The notes under the pieces were generated by a model. The model ran no database searches. It was not told the origin of the DNA and saw only the letters and a list, made by a program, of their open reading frames with translations. Of a stretch of 64,000 bases of DNA, positions 17,848 to 26,894 are shown in pieces. The position numbers and the translations under genes were made by a program. This DNA is from Parabacteroides sp. TM07-1AC (GTDB taxonomy: Bacteria > Bacteroidota > Bacteroidia > Bacteroidales > Tannerellaceae). Positions within the stretch are counted from its first letter, which is position 1. Each line of letters begins with the position of its first letter. The stretch spans positions 1 through 64,000 of the forward strand of contig NZ_QUKD01000009.1 of the NCBI RefSeq assembly GCF_003480915.1, written 5' to 3'.

Positions 17848-18381
17848 ATCATACTATCATTGTTATATGTAAATAGCTGTATATTAATTGTATATATAAT
17901 GATAGTATCTCTTTTTAACTATCATTGAACCATCATCAACTATCATTTCCCTATCTTAAAACAAGATAGATGCCTATCTATTTTTACGAAGTATAGGTCT
18001 TATTATCAATTAGATAGTTACTTTAGTCGTTTGACACCCGGGTGTTGATAGTGTCGAGATCCGGGTGTCGGCATCGTTCAGATCCGGGTCTAAATACCGC
18101 TAAAATGGGGGTTTTGGCAACAAAAAGTCAGTATTCCGGTGAAGATAGGTCCTGTGTCTTCTCAAAAAAGGTAGTAAGTCACAGCAAAACAGCAACAGCA
18201 AGATGTAAGCCATAAAACAGTCACTTGGAGGCACTTTTAGAGAGGAAAAATGCGATTAAAGTGTTAAAATGGAGTTAAATAACAGTGTTATGATGGTTGA
18301 GTGATAGTAAAAAACAATAACTATCATACTATATATTATTGATATACAATTGATTATATCGAATAATGATAGTATGATAGT
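17848..18381. repeat. Noncoding element rich in ACTATCAT/ATGATAGT with terminal inverted repeats (gap 17726-18405)
   Basis: The 680-base gap holds no convincing gene. ATCATACTATCATT at 17848-17861 recurs inverted at 18365-18378, with looser similarity extending over about 60 bases at each end. Exact ACTATCAT or ATGATAGT octamers occur at 17853, 17899, 17918, 17939, 18320, 18366 and 18374, with near copies around 17784, 18046 and 18303. The middle contains three CCGGGT dyads (separate entry). It could be a non-autonomous mobile element, an invertible segment or a multi-site operator region upstream of the orphan sigma gene; sequence alone does not decide. Confidence 0.6.
18034..18090. repeat. 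Three CCGGGT dyads at 23-bp spacing
   Basis: The palindrome ACACCCGGGTGT (18034-18045) is followed by AGATCCGGGTGT and AGATCCGGGTCT. The CCGGGT cores begin at 18038, 18061 and 18084, exactly 23 bp apart. Confidence 0.6.
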
Positions 18382-18405
18382 TGATTTGTGAAAACAATGA
18401 ATTAT

Positions 18406-21400
18406 TTATAACCGGAAAGCCTCCTCGTTCATCAGTTTAGCCCATATATTTCCGGGATATAGTTCGATGGCCTGCTTGAATTCGGCGTTTGCTGCAGCCG
18501 GCTTATTTTCTAACAGATGTATCAACCCCGAATAATACAGGATATTACTTTGCTGTACGTTCTGATTCGCTTCTCCGAACTTGGCATACGAGTCCATCAG
18601 GTTTTCCTGCATACGTTCCAGGCTTTTTTGTATCTCCGACAGGGCTGCGTCTGCTTCTTTGTTCTTATTCAGCTTCCTGAGAGATTTCACTTTGTAGTAA
18701 TTCAAGTCTGTCAGACGATTCCTGAATTCTGTATCGGCTGATTTCTCAAAGCACTCCCGAGCCTTGTCTGCCTGATTCATAGCTTCGTAGGCTACTCCGG
18801 ACAAGTAATAAACTTTCGCTTCATATCCGCCTCCAGGTGAAGGAGCTACTTCGAGATTGACCGGATATTGGTTGGCCAGGTCGAATTCGCGGATAGCTTC
18901 TTTATAGCGTTTGCCTTTCAGGAGTTTCATACCTTTCAGCATATGCGAATCCACATAGATGTCGTGAACCTGTCCGCCGCCTTCCCACAGATGGAAATGC
19001 CGGTTGTCGAGAATCTTTATCGCTTTGTCGTACTGACCGGCTGCGTTGTATAATGTGAGCAGGCGCATGACGGCATCATCATGCTTCATGACTGTTTTCA
19101 GATGTGCTTCCAATCGTTTCAACCGTTGTGCTTCTGCGATGTTGGCTTGTTCACAGATTTTATCCGATTCTGTCAGCAGGAGAGGATCGTTCGGGTTCGC
19201 CTGGATTGCCAGGTCATAATATTTTATGGCATTATCCAGCTCGTTCAAACGTCCGTAACCGAATCCGACATTCCGGCAAGCAATGGCGAACGAGGGGTTG
19301 AGGTCTGCCGAAAGTTTCCAATGATCCAAACCGCTTTCTTTTTGCCCCAGATAGTAAAGTAAATTTCCTAAGTGATACTGAAGATACGGATCGTCCGGGC
19401 TTGTTTTCAACAAATCTTCAAACATACCGATCTCTTCCAGGCGGAAAGGATAATTATTCAGCGGGGAGAGCTGTTTAGCCTTTTCCATACAACTTGTAGC
19501 CTCTGCTTGATTGTTTTCTTTCTGCAGATTATAGGCTTTGTAATAATACATCAACGGATAAGAGGCATAAGGTTCGCCTATGGCAATGGCACCATCCAAC
19601 AATGCCAGGGCATCTTTGGTCGCTCCGATAGTCATGTAATTGGTTACTACCTCCAATAGCTCCTGAACGGCAATAATGCCTTTGCTATTGTGATTCGTTC
19701 CTGTTTTCAGGAAAGAAGCACCTTGTGAGGCGGACAAGCTGGCTTCGGCGGCACTCCAGTAATCCAGCGGGTCGATCTGCTGGATATAACGGATGGTTTC
19801 CTGCGCTTCGGCTTTCTTCCCCTGCATCCGGAGAATATAGGCCTTCAGGGTAAGTGCCTGCAGATCGCGTCCACCTACGTAAAGCGACTGGGTGATCATA
19901 TCCATTGCTCGTTTGTAATCCTTGTCTTTCACAGCCAGGACTGCCAGTTCATAGAAGGAACGATGTTTGTATTCGGGAGTCCAGGTAGCAGCCCAGTAAG
20001 CGTCGGTCGCTTTGCCTATATTGCCGGTCATCTGATATACATAACCGAGATAATAAAGTGCTTCCGTGTTTTTCACCGTTGTGTAGTCGTGCGACAGACG
20101 GGCCTGGGCGCGTAGCAGATGTTGTTCAGCCTTGTCCCATTTCCCCTGCCGGATATAATGTTTCCCGACTTCTATATTGACGCGTGCATCCATCGAGTCG
20201 CGCAACAGGGCTTCGTTGTAGAAGTCCGTATAATCCAGGCGGGCATTGTTGAACTGGTCGACACGGAGTCCGGCCAGGTAAAGCTCTTCGTTTGTCTTAT
20301 ATTCTTTGACCGGGCGGGTGCCGTCGATAACTTTCGGTAATGGTTTTTCTTCCTTCACGATCGGACGATAATCGACCAGCAGGTTGCCCTCGGTATCATA
20401 AAGAGCCGTGTACAGGGCTGACGGATCGGAAATATCGGGTACAGATACTTTATCCAGGAAGTAATTATCCGGGTCGATGTCGATCTGTTTGTCCATTAGT
20501 GTCTGATCTTTATATTTTACAATTACCCGTGCGTTCTTGTATGCGGTGGTCGCGCAATAACCGATCCGATAGTTATTACCCTGTTCCGGTTCAAAGTTGA
20601 CAGCTGCATCTTCCGTTGCATTCTTCACCCCTTTGATTCCTTTGATCGGGTACCATATCTGGTTGAATTCGCGGATTTCTCCCGGATTGATCCAGCTGTA
20701 ATCCGGTTGGTTGTCTGAGTAGCCACCTACCATCAGTTCCAGGTAATGGCCATCTTTATCAGATAATATTTTGTTCCACATTTCGCCGTTCGCGTTGTTT
20801 CCCCATAAGAAGAACTTCTTTCCGGGTACGACATGGCGGTTGGCTACATGTACTGTTCCTGCATCTTTTCCATAGTCGTAACCGGCAAGGAAAGACATTT
20901 CGCTTCCCCAGGCGAATATAGAGCGGGAGTTACCCGTGAAATTCTTCCACCAGGATAAATCGGCATTTTCTCCACTGCCGAGGTTTGCTTCTCCGACTGG
21001 CCAGTCGGTGAAATAGACTTTGTGGTGGTCGGCTCCGAATTGTACATCAGGCGGGAAGATGACCTGATACTGATCATTGCAATGTACGGATACATTAGCC
21101 CAGTACAACATCGACTGGATCATCGGGGTCGGGTTGATCACTTTGATTTTTGCTTCCACCCAGGAACGGTTGGGATATACCGATACACCTACCGACCATT
21201 TCAGCCGGTGACGTAATTCCGTCTCTCCCACCCAGATTGTCTTGCTTCCGTCTTCATTTTCTTTCATTGTCCAGTTGATAGGCATGTAACTGCTGGCACG
21301 GTGATGGTCGGGGATATTCCATTCGACACCTCCCGAAAGCCAGGCTCCTAACATGCCGATCAAGGCTGGTTTTACGCCCGTTTGTGTATAAAAGAAAGGA

Positions 21401-21720
21401 TAATCGTTGGTTTTGTCGGAGGCGGCAAAGATACGGCCACCGATTTCGGGAAGAATGGCGATGTCGACATACTGATTGTCCAGCCGGAGTACATTGTAGT
21501 CCTGCTCGACTTGCTTTTCCGTCAGGACATCGTAAAGGGGATAAGGATAAATATATCCTTCCGCTCCTTGATAAACACGACCGGTAAAGAAGATAGGATC
21601 GATTTCCGGGGCACCGATCTGGTAGGTCGGAATTTTCTCTGTTACAGACTTCATGTGAACCTCTTGGCCTAAAAGAGGAGTTGCACATAACAATAATGCT
21701 GATAGAAGTTTAGAATTCAT
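18406..21720 (-). CDS. Exported DUF5107 and TPR-repeat protein
   Basis: A 1104-residue exported protein. ATG 21720 is chosen because it begins a short signal peptide (MNSKLLSALLLCATPLLGQE); 40 upstream codons in the same frame lack one. Residues about 25-330 match the DUF5107 type (PLYDVLTEKQ, IGGRIFAASDKTNDYPFFY, GVEWNIPDHHRASSYMP), related to beta-sandwich domains of glycoside-processing proteins. From about 490 to the end it is TPR-like (KAEQHLLRAQARL, YYDLAIQANPNDP, FKQAIELYPGN). It follows susD after a hairpin and is probably the effector of this PUL. It may bind or cleave sugars, but no catalytic residues could be assigned. Confidence 0.82.
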   Translation of the reverse strand: MNSKLLSALLLCATPLLGQEVHMKSVTEKIPTYQIGAPEIDPIFFTGRVYQGAEGYIYPYPLYDVLTEKQVEQDYNVLRLDNQYVDIAILPEIGGRIFAASDKTNDYPFFYTQTGVKPALIGMLGAWLSGGVEWNIPDHHRASSYMPINWTMKENEDGSKTIWVGETELRHRLKWSVGVSVYPNRSWVEAKIKVINPTPMIQSMLYWANVSVHCNDQYQVIFPPDVQFGADHHKVYFTDWPVGEANLGSGENADLSWWKNFTGNSRSIFAWGSEMSFLAGYDYGKDAGTVHVANRHVVPGKKFFLWGNNANGEMWNKILSDKDGHYLELMVGGYSDNQPDYSWINPGEIREFNQIWYPIKGIKGVKNATEDAAVNFEPEQGNNYRIGYCATTAYKNARVIVKYKDQTLMDKQIDIDPDNYFLDKVSVPDISDPSALYTALYDTEGNLLVDYRPIVKEEKPLPKVIDGTRPVKEYKTNEELYLAGLRVDQFNNARLDYTDFYNEALLRDSMDARVNIEVGKHYIRQGKWDKAEQHLLRAQARLSHDYTTVKNTEALYYLGYVYQMTGNIGKATDAYWAATWTPEYKHRSFYELAVLAVKDKDYKRAMDMITQSLYVGGRDLQALTLKAYILRMQGKKAEAQETIRYIQQIDPLDYWSAAEASLSASQGASFLKTGTNHNSKGIIAVQELLEVVTNYMTIGATKDALALLDGAIAIGEPYASYPLMYYYKAYNLQKENNQAEATSCMEKAKQLSPLNNYPFRLEEIGMFEDLLKTSPDDPYLQYHLGNLLYYLGQKESGLDHWKLSADLNPSFAIACRNVGFGYGRLNELDNAIKYYDLAIQANPNDPLLLTESDKICEQANIAEAQRLKRLEAHLKTVMKHDDAVMRLLTLYNAAGQYDKAIKILDNRHFHLWEGGGQVHDIYVDSHMLKGMKLLKGKRYKEAIREFDLANQYPVNLEVAPSPGGGYEAKVYYLSGVAYEAMNQADKARECFEKSADTEFRNRLTDLNYYKVKSLRKLNKNKEADAALSEIQKSLERMQENLMDSYAKFGEANQNVQQSNILYYSGLIHLLENKPAAANAEFKQAIELYPGNIWAKLMNEEAFRL

Positions 21721-21782
21721 GGTATCGCAACTTTGATTTGTTATTAAGTATACTAAAAATAGAGTGAATTTGAGAGAGTAAA

Positions 21783-21813
21783 GAACTGTCCGGGATTGCT
21801 CCCGGGACAGTTC
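21783..21813 (-). terminator. Hairpin between susD and the DUF5107 gene
   Basis: GAACTGTCC-GGGA pairs with TCCCGGGACAGTTC with one bulged base. On the minus strand it is followed only by TTTACTC, so it may be an attenuator or mRNA-stability hairpin rather than a full terminator. Confidence 0.6.
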
Positions 21814-21873
21814 CCAACAAGGCATAAGCCTTAGAAACACACTTTTGACTAATACCTTATTTGAAGGAGCAAT

Positions 21874-23460
21874 TCATCGAGTCAGGTTCGAATTCAGCTG
21901 GGCATCGGATGCCGGATACGGCAGATAAATAGATTTTTCACCCTGCCAGATTAGAGAAGCCGGTAATTCCACCTTTTCTTTCCGCATAATACCCGGAGCA
22001 ACTTCGATAGCCGCATTGGCTTTACGTTCATTGAATGATTGTTCCAGCAATTCCATACGCATCTGATCATCGCGGCGTGTTACTAAAGCGACAAAGTAGC
22101 CGGCAACTTCCCAACCATGTTCTTTCAAGGCTGCATTGGCAAATGTTTCTCCATTCATACCTGATTGTAGTGGCTCCAGGCCAGCTCGTTCACGTACCTG
22201 GTTTATACATTCGTAAGCCATTGCGTTCGGTGCACCTTCAGCACGAGCCTGTGCTTCGGCATACCATAACAATACTTCCGAATAGCGGATCAGGCGATGG
22301 CGATGATCGTTGGTCATTAAAGAAGTATTGGCAGGCTTTGTATAATCGTAGTCTCCACCGTCTTCACTGATGGTAAATGCACAGAACATAGGCTGCTGTT
22401 CGGGTATACTTTCGTCCCACCAATCCAGCAACTTACCCCCTTCTTTATTCCCTTCCAGAATTTTCGGGTTATAGGTTGCATCTTTTCTCGGACCGGCAGG
22501 GAATTCTTTCCAGAATTTTATTTCGCCCAGTGCATCACCCCACCCGGTAAGTGATTCGAATAAGTGGCTATTTGTCATTTGTGAATCTTCAGACCATGTT
22601 CCTACTGCACTTGAGAAATTGATACCGACAACTGTTTCATTTGTATAATTATGGCTTGGAGCATATACATATTTATATTCCGGCTCCAGAATATATTCAT
22701 ACGCTCCGCTATTAACACCATCAATAACTGCTTTTGCCTGTTCTGCTGCCGAAGCATAATATTGTGTCTGTTTTAAAGGCCATCCTGCCATAGCCATATA
22801 GACGGCTGCTAGTGTAGCCTGAGCTGCCTGTTTGGTAATGAAGATGTTGGCTCCCTGGAATTTCTGGGGAGGTTTGGAATAGTCGGTCGGAAGTGTAGCA
22901 ACACAGTCTTGTAAATCTTTGACAATCTGGTCATATACATCTTGAATATTGGCTAAAGGACGTTCGTAGTTAACTTCGGTGTCCAAAATCAGAGGAATGG
23001 CTCCCCAACGACGAACCAACCAGAAATAATGTACTGCACGCCAATATTTGGCCTGACCTAATGCAATATTTATTTCCTCTTGTGTCGTAGGTGTTTTAGC
23101 CCCATTTTCGATGATATAATTGGCCGCCTTGATCACGACGTAAGAGGTAGACCATGCAGCTTCTACCCCCTTATTGGCGTCTGAGCCACGGAATGCGTCT
23201 ACTTCTGCATAAGCTTGTTTATTACTGCCGGGATTAGCGGTTACGTCGTCACCCAACCAGGAAGGAATTGTAGGGTTAGTGTTGGTCTGTGTCAGACAGA
23301 CATTCTTATACAATGCATAGGTTGCCATTGTTAGTTCCTCCTGTGTAGAGAAGAAAGTTCCCGGTGTCAGTTTACCTTTTGGATCTTCGTCGAGAAAATC
23401 ACTACATGAGCTTGACAACAAGGCTATGCCTAAAGTATATAATATATATTTCGCTTTCAT
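21874..23460 (-). CDS. SusD/RagB-family nutrient-binding lipoprotein
   Basis: A 528-residue surface lipoprotein. The lipobox cysteine is residue 19 (LLSSSCSDFLDEDP). It has the SusD helical (TPR-like) core with LGQAKYWRAVHYFWLVRRWGAIPL and the C-terminal RYSEVLLWYAEAQARAEGAP signature. SusD proteins cap the paired SusC transporter and bind the oligomeric substrate. It lies 22 bases after susC (23483) on the minus strand. Substrate unknown. Confidence 0.93.
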   Translation of the reverse strand: MKAKYILYTLGIALLSSSCSDFLDEDPKGKLTPGTFFSTQEELTMATYALYKNVCLTQTNTNPTIPSWLGDDVTANPGSNKQAYAEVDAFRGSDANKGVEAAWSTSYVVIKAANYIIENGAKTPTTQEEINIALGQAKYWRAVHYFWLVRRWGAIPLILDTEVNYERPLANIQDVYDQIVKDLQDCVATLPTDYSKPPQKFQGANIFITKQAAQATLAAVYMAMAGWPLKQTQYYASAAEQAKAVIDGVNSGAYEYILEPEYKYVYAPSHNYTNETVVGINFSSAVGTWSEDSQMTNSHLFESLTGWGDALGEIKFWKEFPAGPRKDATYNPKILEGNKEGGKLLDWWDESIPEQQPMFCAFTISEDGGDYDYTKPANTSLMTNDHRHRLIRYSEVLLWYAEAQARAEGAPNAMAYECINQVRERAGLEPLQSGMNGETFANAALKEHGWEVAGYFVALVTRRDDQMRMELLEQSFNERKANAAIEVAPGIMRKEKVELPASLIWQGEKSIYLPYPASDAQLNSNLTR

Positions 23461-23482
23461 GATAATTATTCTTTATTTAATA

Positions 23483-26400
23483 TTAGAAATTCATGCGAAC
23501 TCCGAATGTATATGAACGAGTCAACGGATAAGCCCCCAGGTCGATACCGTCGTTTACATCTACACTACCTGTACCTGTATCCACAAATGAAATACCGGCC
23601 GGATCCATTCCTTTATAACTGGTTATAGTGAATAAATTCTGACAACTGAATGTAAAACGAAGATCGGCAAATTTGGATACAGCTTTCGGTAGGTTGTACG
23701 ATAGGCTGATATTATCCAGACGGAAATAATTGGCTGATTCCAAATACTTGGTAGAGGTTGCCGCTGCCTGATAATTATTTCCTTTAACATTTACAGAAGG
23801 ATAGCGGGCCGATTGTCCTTTTGTATCGAAATTATCATTCAGATACTCTTTTAATGTGATGAAGGCAAAGTCGCCAGTCATGGATGTTCCGGTATAACGT
23901 ACCATATTGAAACGTTCTGCTCCGAATGAACCGGTAAAGAACACGTTCAAGTCCCAGTTTTTCCAATGCAAGCTGTTATTCCAGCCCAAAGTAAAGTCAG
24001 GAGTGGCTTTGCCGATAAAGGTACGATCTTTACTGTCGATTATACCATCCTTGTTCCGATCGACAAATGAATCATTACCTGCAGCATCCAATCCAGTCCA
24101 TTCATAGCCGTAGAATGCACCGATCGGTTGCCCTACTGTTATACGGGTAACGCCGTCTGTTGAAAACATTCCGCTAGCAATATTTGCTCCCTGGATAAAG
24201 TCCAGACCCGCCAGATCTTTTACTTCATTCTTTAGATAAGTGCCGTTGAAGGTCGTGTTCCAACTGAAATCCGAGCCTTCGAAAATATTTGCATTGATAG
24301 AAAAGTCAATACCTCGATTACTGATCTCTGCCGCATTCACCCAATAGGAACCTCCACCGTCATAATTCGGAATTGTCCGTTTTAACAGACCGTCTTTTGT
24401 TCGTTTGTCAAAATAGTCGAAAGAAACGTTCAATCTGCGATTCAAAATAGAAAAGTCCAAACCTAAGTCGAATTGGTGGGTTGTTTCCCACGACAGATCC
24501 GGAGTTGCGACAGTTTGTCCAATCCAATAGCCTGTGTAATAGGCATTTCCTCCGAATGCATACATGGCTTGAGACATCAGTCCCAATGTTTCATACGGGT
24601 CAATGGCCTGACTGCCGATTAAACCGTAGCTGGCTCGAATTTTGAGGTCTTGTATAATATTCTGATGTTGCATAAAGTCTTCATTACCCATTGACCAGGC
24701 GGCAGCAATAGAGGGAAACCAACCCCATTTGTCGTTAAAAAACTTTGATGAACCGTCCGCACGAATCGTTCCGGTCAGCATATAGCGGTCTTTATAGTTA
24801 TACATTACGCGGCCTACACCGGACATCAGCGCCCATTTTGAATAATCATTTTTCGCATTGCGGGTACCAGCCATTTCTGCGTTCCACCATCCGACACTTT
24901 CGGTCATCAGATTATTTCCACTGATATCCATATAACGGTATTCGGATTGTGTAGCTTCATAAACGGCTGTGGCAGTCAGAGCATGGTCACCCCATTTCCC
25001 ATTATAAGTCAGGTTGTTTGTCGTTTGTAAAGTCATACGATACGCATCATTGTTTCCCATACTGCTTGAACTGGACACCTTTGTTGTTGCGAAAGAGTAA
25101 TTTTTCACGTCGTTGTAATCGATACCATTACTGGTAGTAAAAGTCAGACCAGGAAGAATGTTGAATTTTAAATCGATATGAGCATTGACGATATCTCTCA
25201 TCGACTCTCCTATTTGTTCATTAAGCAGACCAACCGGATTTAACTGTGTAATAGCACTGTACGGGTCACGTATATAGGTACCGTCTTCATTCATGATGCC
25301 AAGTACCGGTGCATAATTCATTGCGATATTGACAATGTTACCTTTTGCTGCACTGAAATCTGCACTTTTCTTCACATTATGAGAAGCATTCACGTCGGCT
25401 GTCAGATGTAACCAGTCTGTCAGCTGCGAAGTGATATTGGCACGTGCCTGGTAGCGTTTGTTTGTATTTTCCTTTACGACACCTTCCTGACCGGCATAGT
25501 TACCGGAAACAATGTACTGGATTTTATCGCTACCTCCTGAAAGAGTCAGTTTATAATCCTGTGTGATACCATTTTGAAAGATTTCGTCCAGCCAATCTGT
25601 ACCGGCTGTTCCGTTTTGGAATGCAGACAACTGTTCCGGAGAGAATGTATCTTTCCGATATGTGTTATATAATGTAGCAAACTCATATGGACTGAGTGTT
25701 TCGTAACGTTTGGCTACGGTACCTATACCGATCTGTGCATCGAACATAATCTGACGGACATTCGCTTTACCGGTTTTTGTCGTGATCAGAACGACACCAT
25801 TTGCACCACGGGAACCGTAGATGGCAGTTGAAGACGCATCCTTTAAGATTTGCATAGACTGAATGTCTTCCGGATTCAATCCTGTCAGACCGCTTTCACG
25901 CACAATACCGTCGATTACATACAACGGATCATTGCTGCGATTAATAGAGCCGGAGCCGCGAACACGAATCTTAACGGTTCCTCCCGGCACGCCGCTGTTC
26001 TGTACCTGAACACCCGATACCCGACCCTGCAAAGCATCTGATACCTGGGTGATCGGTTGATCTTTAAATGCTTTATTATCCAAAACGGCTACGGAACCTG
26101 CTAAATCGGCTTTACGAACTGTACCGTAACCTACGACTACAACTTCGTCGAGTGACTGGCTGTCTTCTTTCAGCATGATATTATAGGAAGATTGGCTGCC
26201 GACTGTAATTTCTTGCGGAAGATAACCGATATAAGAAATTTGCAGGATAGCGTTTGCCGGAACATTTTCCAATGTAAACTTCCCATCCAGATCACTGATT
26301 GTTCCGTTTGTAGTTCCTTTGATAACGATATTAGCGCCGGTAACCGGTCCCATGTTATCTCTTACGGTACCTGAAATTGTACGAGTGTCTTTCTGTTTTG

Positions 26401-26782
26401 TTTCAGTGTTTACAGGTGTCTCTTTTCGGGAAATGATTATCTGACGGTCAGATATGGAGTAATTATTTTCCGTACCGAAAAATAATTGATTAAGGATAGT
26501 ATCTATTTTCTGATCTTTTACATTTATAGATACTTTACGGTTCAGATCAATTGACTTGTCTAGGTAAAAGAAGATAAACTCGCTGTTGTTTTCTATTTCA
26601 TTAATAACTTCTTTAACCGTTTTGTTTTCGTAGTTCATGGAGAATGATGTCTCTTGAGAATATATCTCTGAGGCAAAACATGATCCTGCTGTTAAAAACG
26701 CAAAAAGTAAAAAAAACTTCATGACACGTATTAGTCTTTTGGATTGGATTTTCCTTTGAGTAAACCTGGTGTTCTCATTCAT
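23483..26782 (-). CDS. SusC/RagA-family TonB-linked outer-membrane transporter with STN domain
   Basis: A 1099-residue transporter. An N-terminal extension is followed by a signal segment (about 21-38), then an STN domain (about 45-120) that signals to the FecR anti-sigma factor. A CarboxypepD-like domain (about 132-215) precedes the SusC signature DEVVVVGYGTVRKADLAGSV. Plug (RVSGVQVQNSGVPGGTVKIRVRGSGSI) and C-terminal barrel follow. The STN domain and the sigma-fecR genes upstream indicate trans-envelope autoregulation. It is paired with the SusD gene downstream. Substrate unknown. Confidence 0.94.
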   Translation of the reverse strand: MNENTRFTQRKIQSKRLIRVMKFFLLFAFLTAGSCFASEIYSQETSFSMNYENKTVKEVINEIENNSEFIFFYLDKSIDLNRKVSINVKDQKIDTILNQLFFGTENNYSISDRQIIISRKETPVNTETKQKDTRTISGTVRDNMGPVTGANIVIKGTTNGTISDLDGKFTLENVPANAILQISYIGYLPQEITVGSQSSYNIMLKEDSQSLDEVVVVGYGTVRKADLAGSVAVLDNKAFKDQPITQVSDALQGRVSGVQVQNSGVPGGTVKIRVRGSGSINRSNDPLYVIDGIVRESGLTGLNPEDIQSMQILKDASSTAIYGSRGANGVVLITTKTGKANVRQIMFDAQIGIGTVAKRYETLSPYEFATLYNTYRKDTFSPEQLSAFQNGTAGTDWLDEIFQNGITQDYKLTLSGGSDKIQYIVSGNYAGQEGVVKENTNKRYQARANITSQLTDWLHLTADVNASHNVKKSADFSAAKGNIVNIAMNYAPVLGIMNEDGTYIRDPYSAITQLNPVGLLNEQIGESMRDIVNAHIDLKFNILPGLTFTTSNGIDYNDVKNYSFATTKVSSSSSMGNNDAYRMTLQTTNNLTYNGKWGDHALTATAVYEATQSEYRYMDISGNNLMTESVGWWNAEMAGTRNAKNDYSKWALMSGVGRVMYNYKDRYMLTGTIRADGSSKFFNDKWGWFPSIAAAWSMGNEDFMQHQNIIQDLKIRASYGLIGSQAIDPYETLGLMSQAMYAFGGNAYYTGYWIGQTVATPDLSWETTHQFDLGLDFSILNRRLNVSFDYFDKRTKDGLLKRTIPNYDGGGSYWVNAAEISNRGIDFSINANIFEGSDFSWNTTFNGTYLKNEVKDLAGLDFIQGANIASGMFSTDGVTRITVGQPIGAFYGYEWTGLDAAGNDSFVDRNKDGIIDSKDRTFIGKATPDFTLGWNNSLHWKNWDLNVFFTGSFGAERFNMVRYTGTSMTGDFAFITLKEYLNDNFDTKGQSARYPSVNVKGNNYQAAATSTKYLESANYFRLDNISLSYNLPKAVSKFADLRFTFSCQNLFTITSYKGMDPAGISFVDTGTGSVDVNDGIDLGAYPLTRSYTFGVRMNF

Positions 26783-26837
26783 GTTGTGTAACGATTTAAG
26801 TTTATAATACGGTTTAATGCATGTAAATTACTAGTGA

Positions 26838-26862
26838 GGGGAAATTTCTAAAATTTTATCCC
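26838..26862 (-). promoter_or_regulatory. Candidate ECF-dependent promoter element before susC
   Basis: On the minus strand the segment starts GGGATAAAATTTT and ends with CCCC. A similar GGGGTAGAAATTTG..CCC element occurs between the two divergent fecR genes (36578-36600). The resemblance is by eye and the role is a guess. Confidence 0.3.
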
Positions 26863-26894
26863 TCTAAATCTAAGGTCCCATAATTTTGTGAGTT

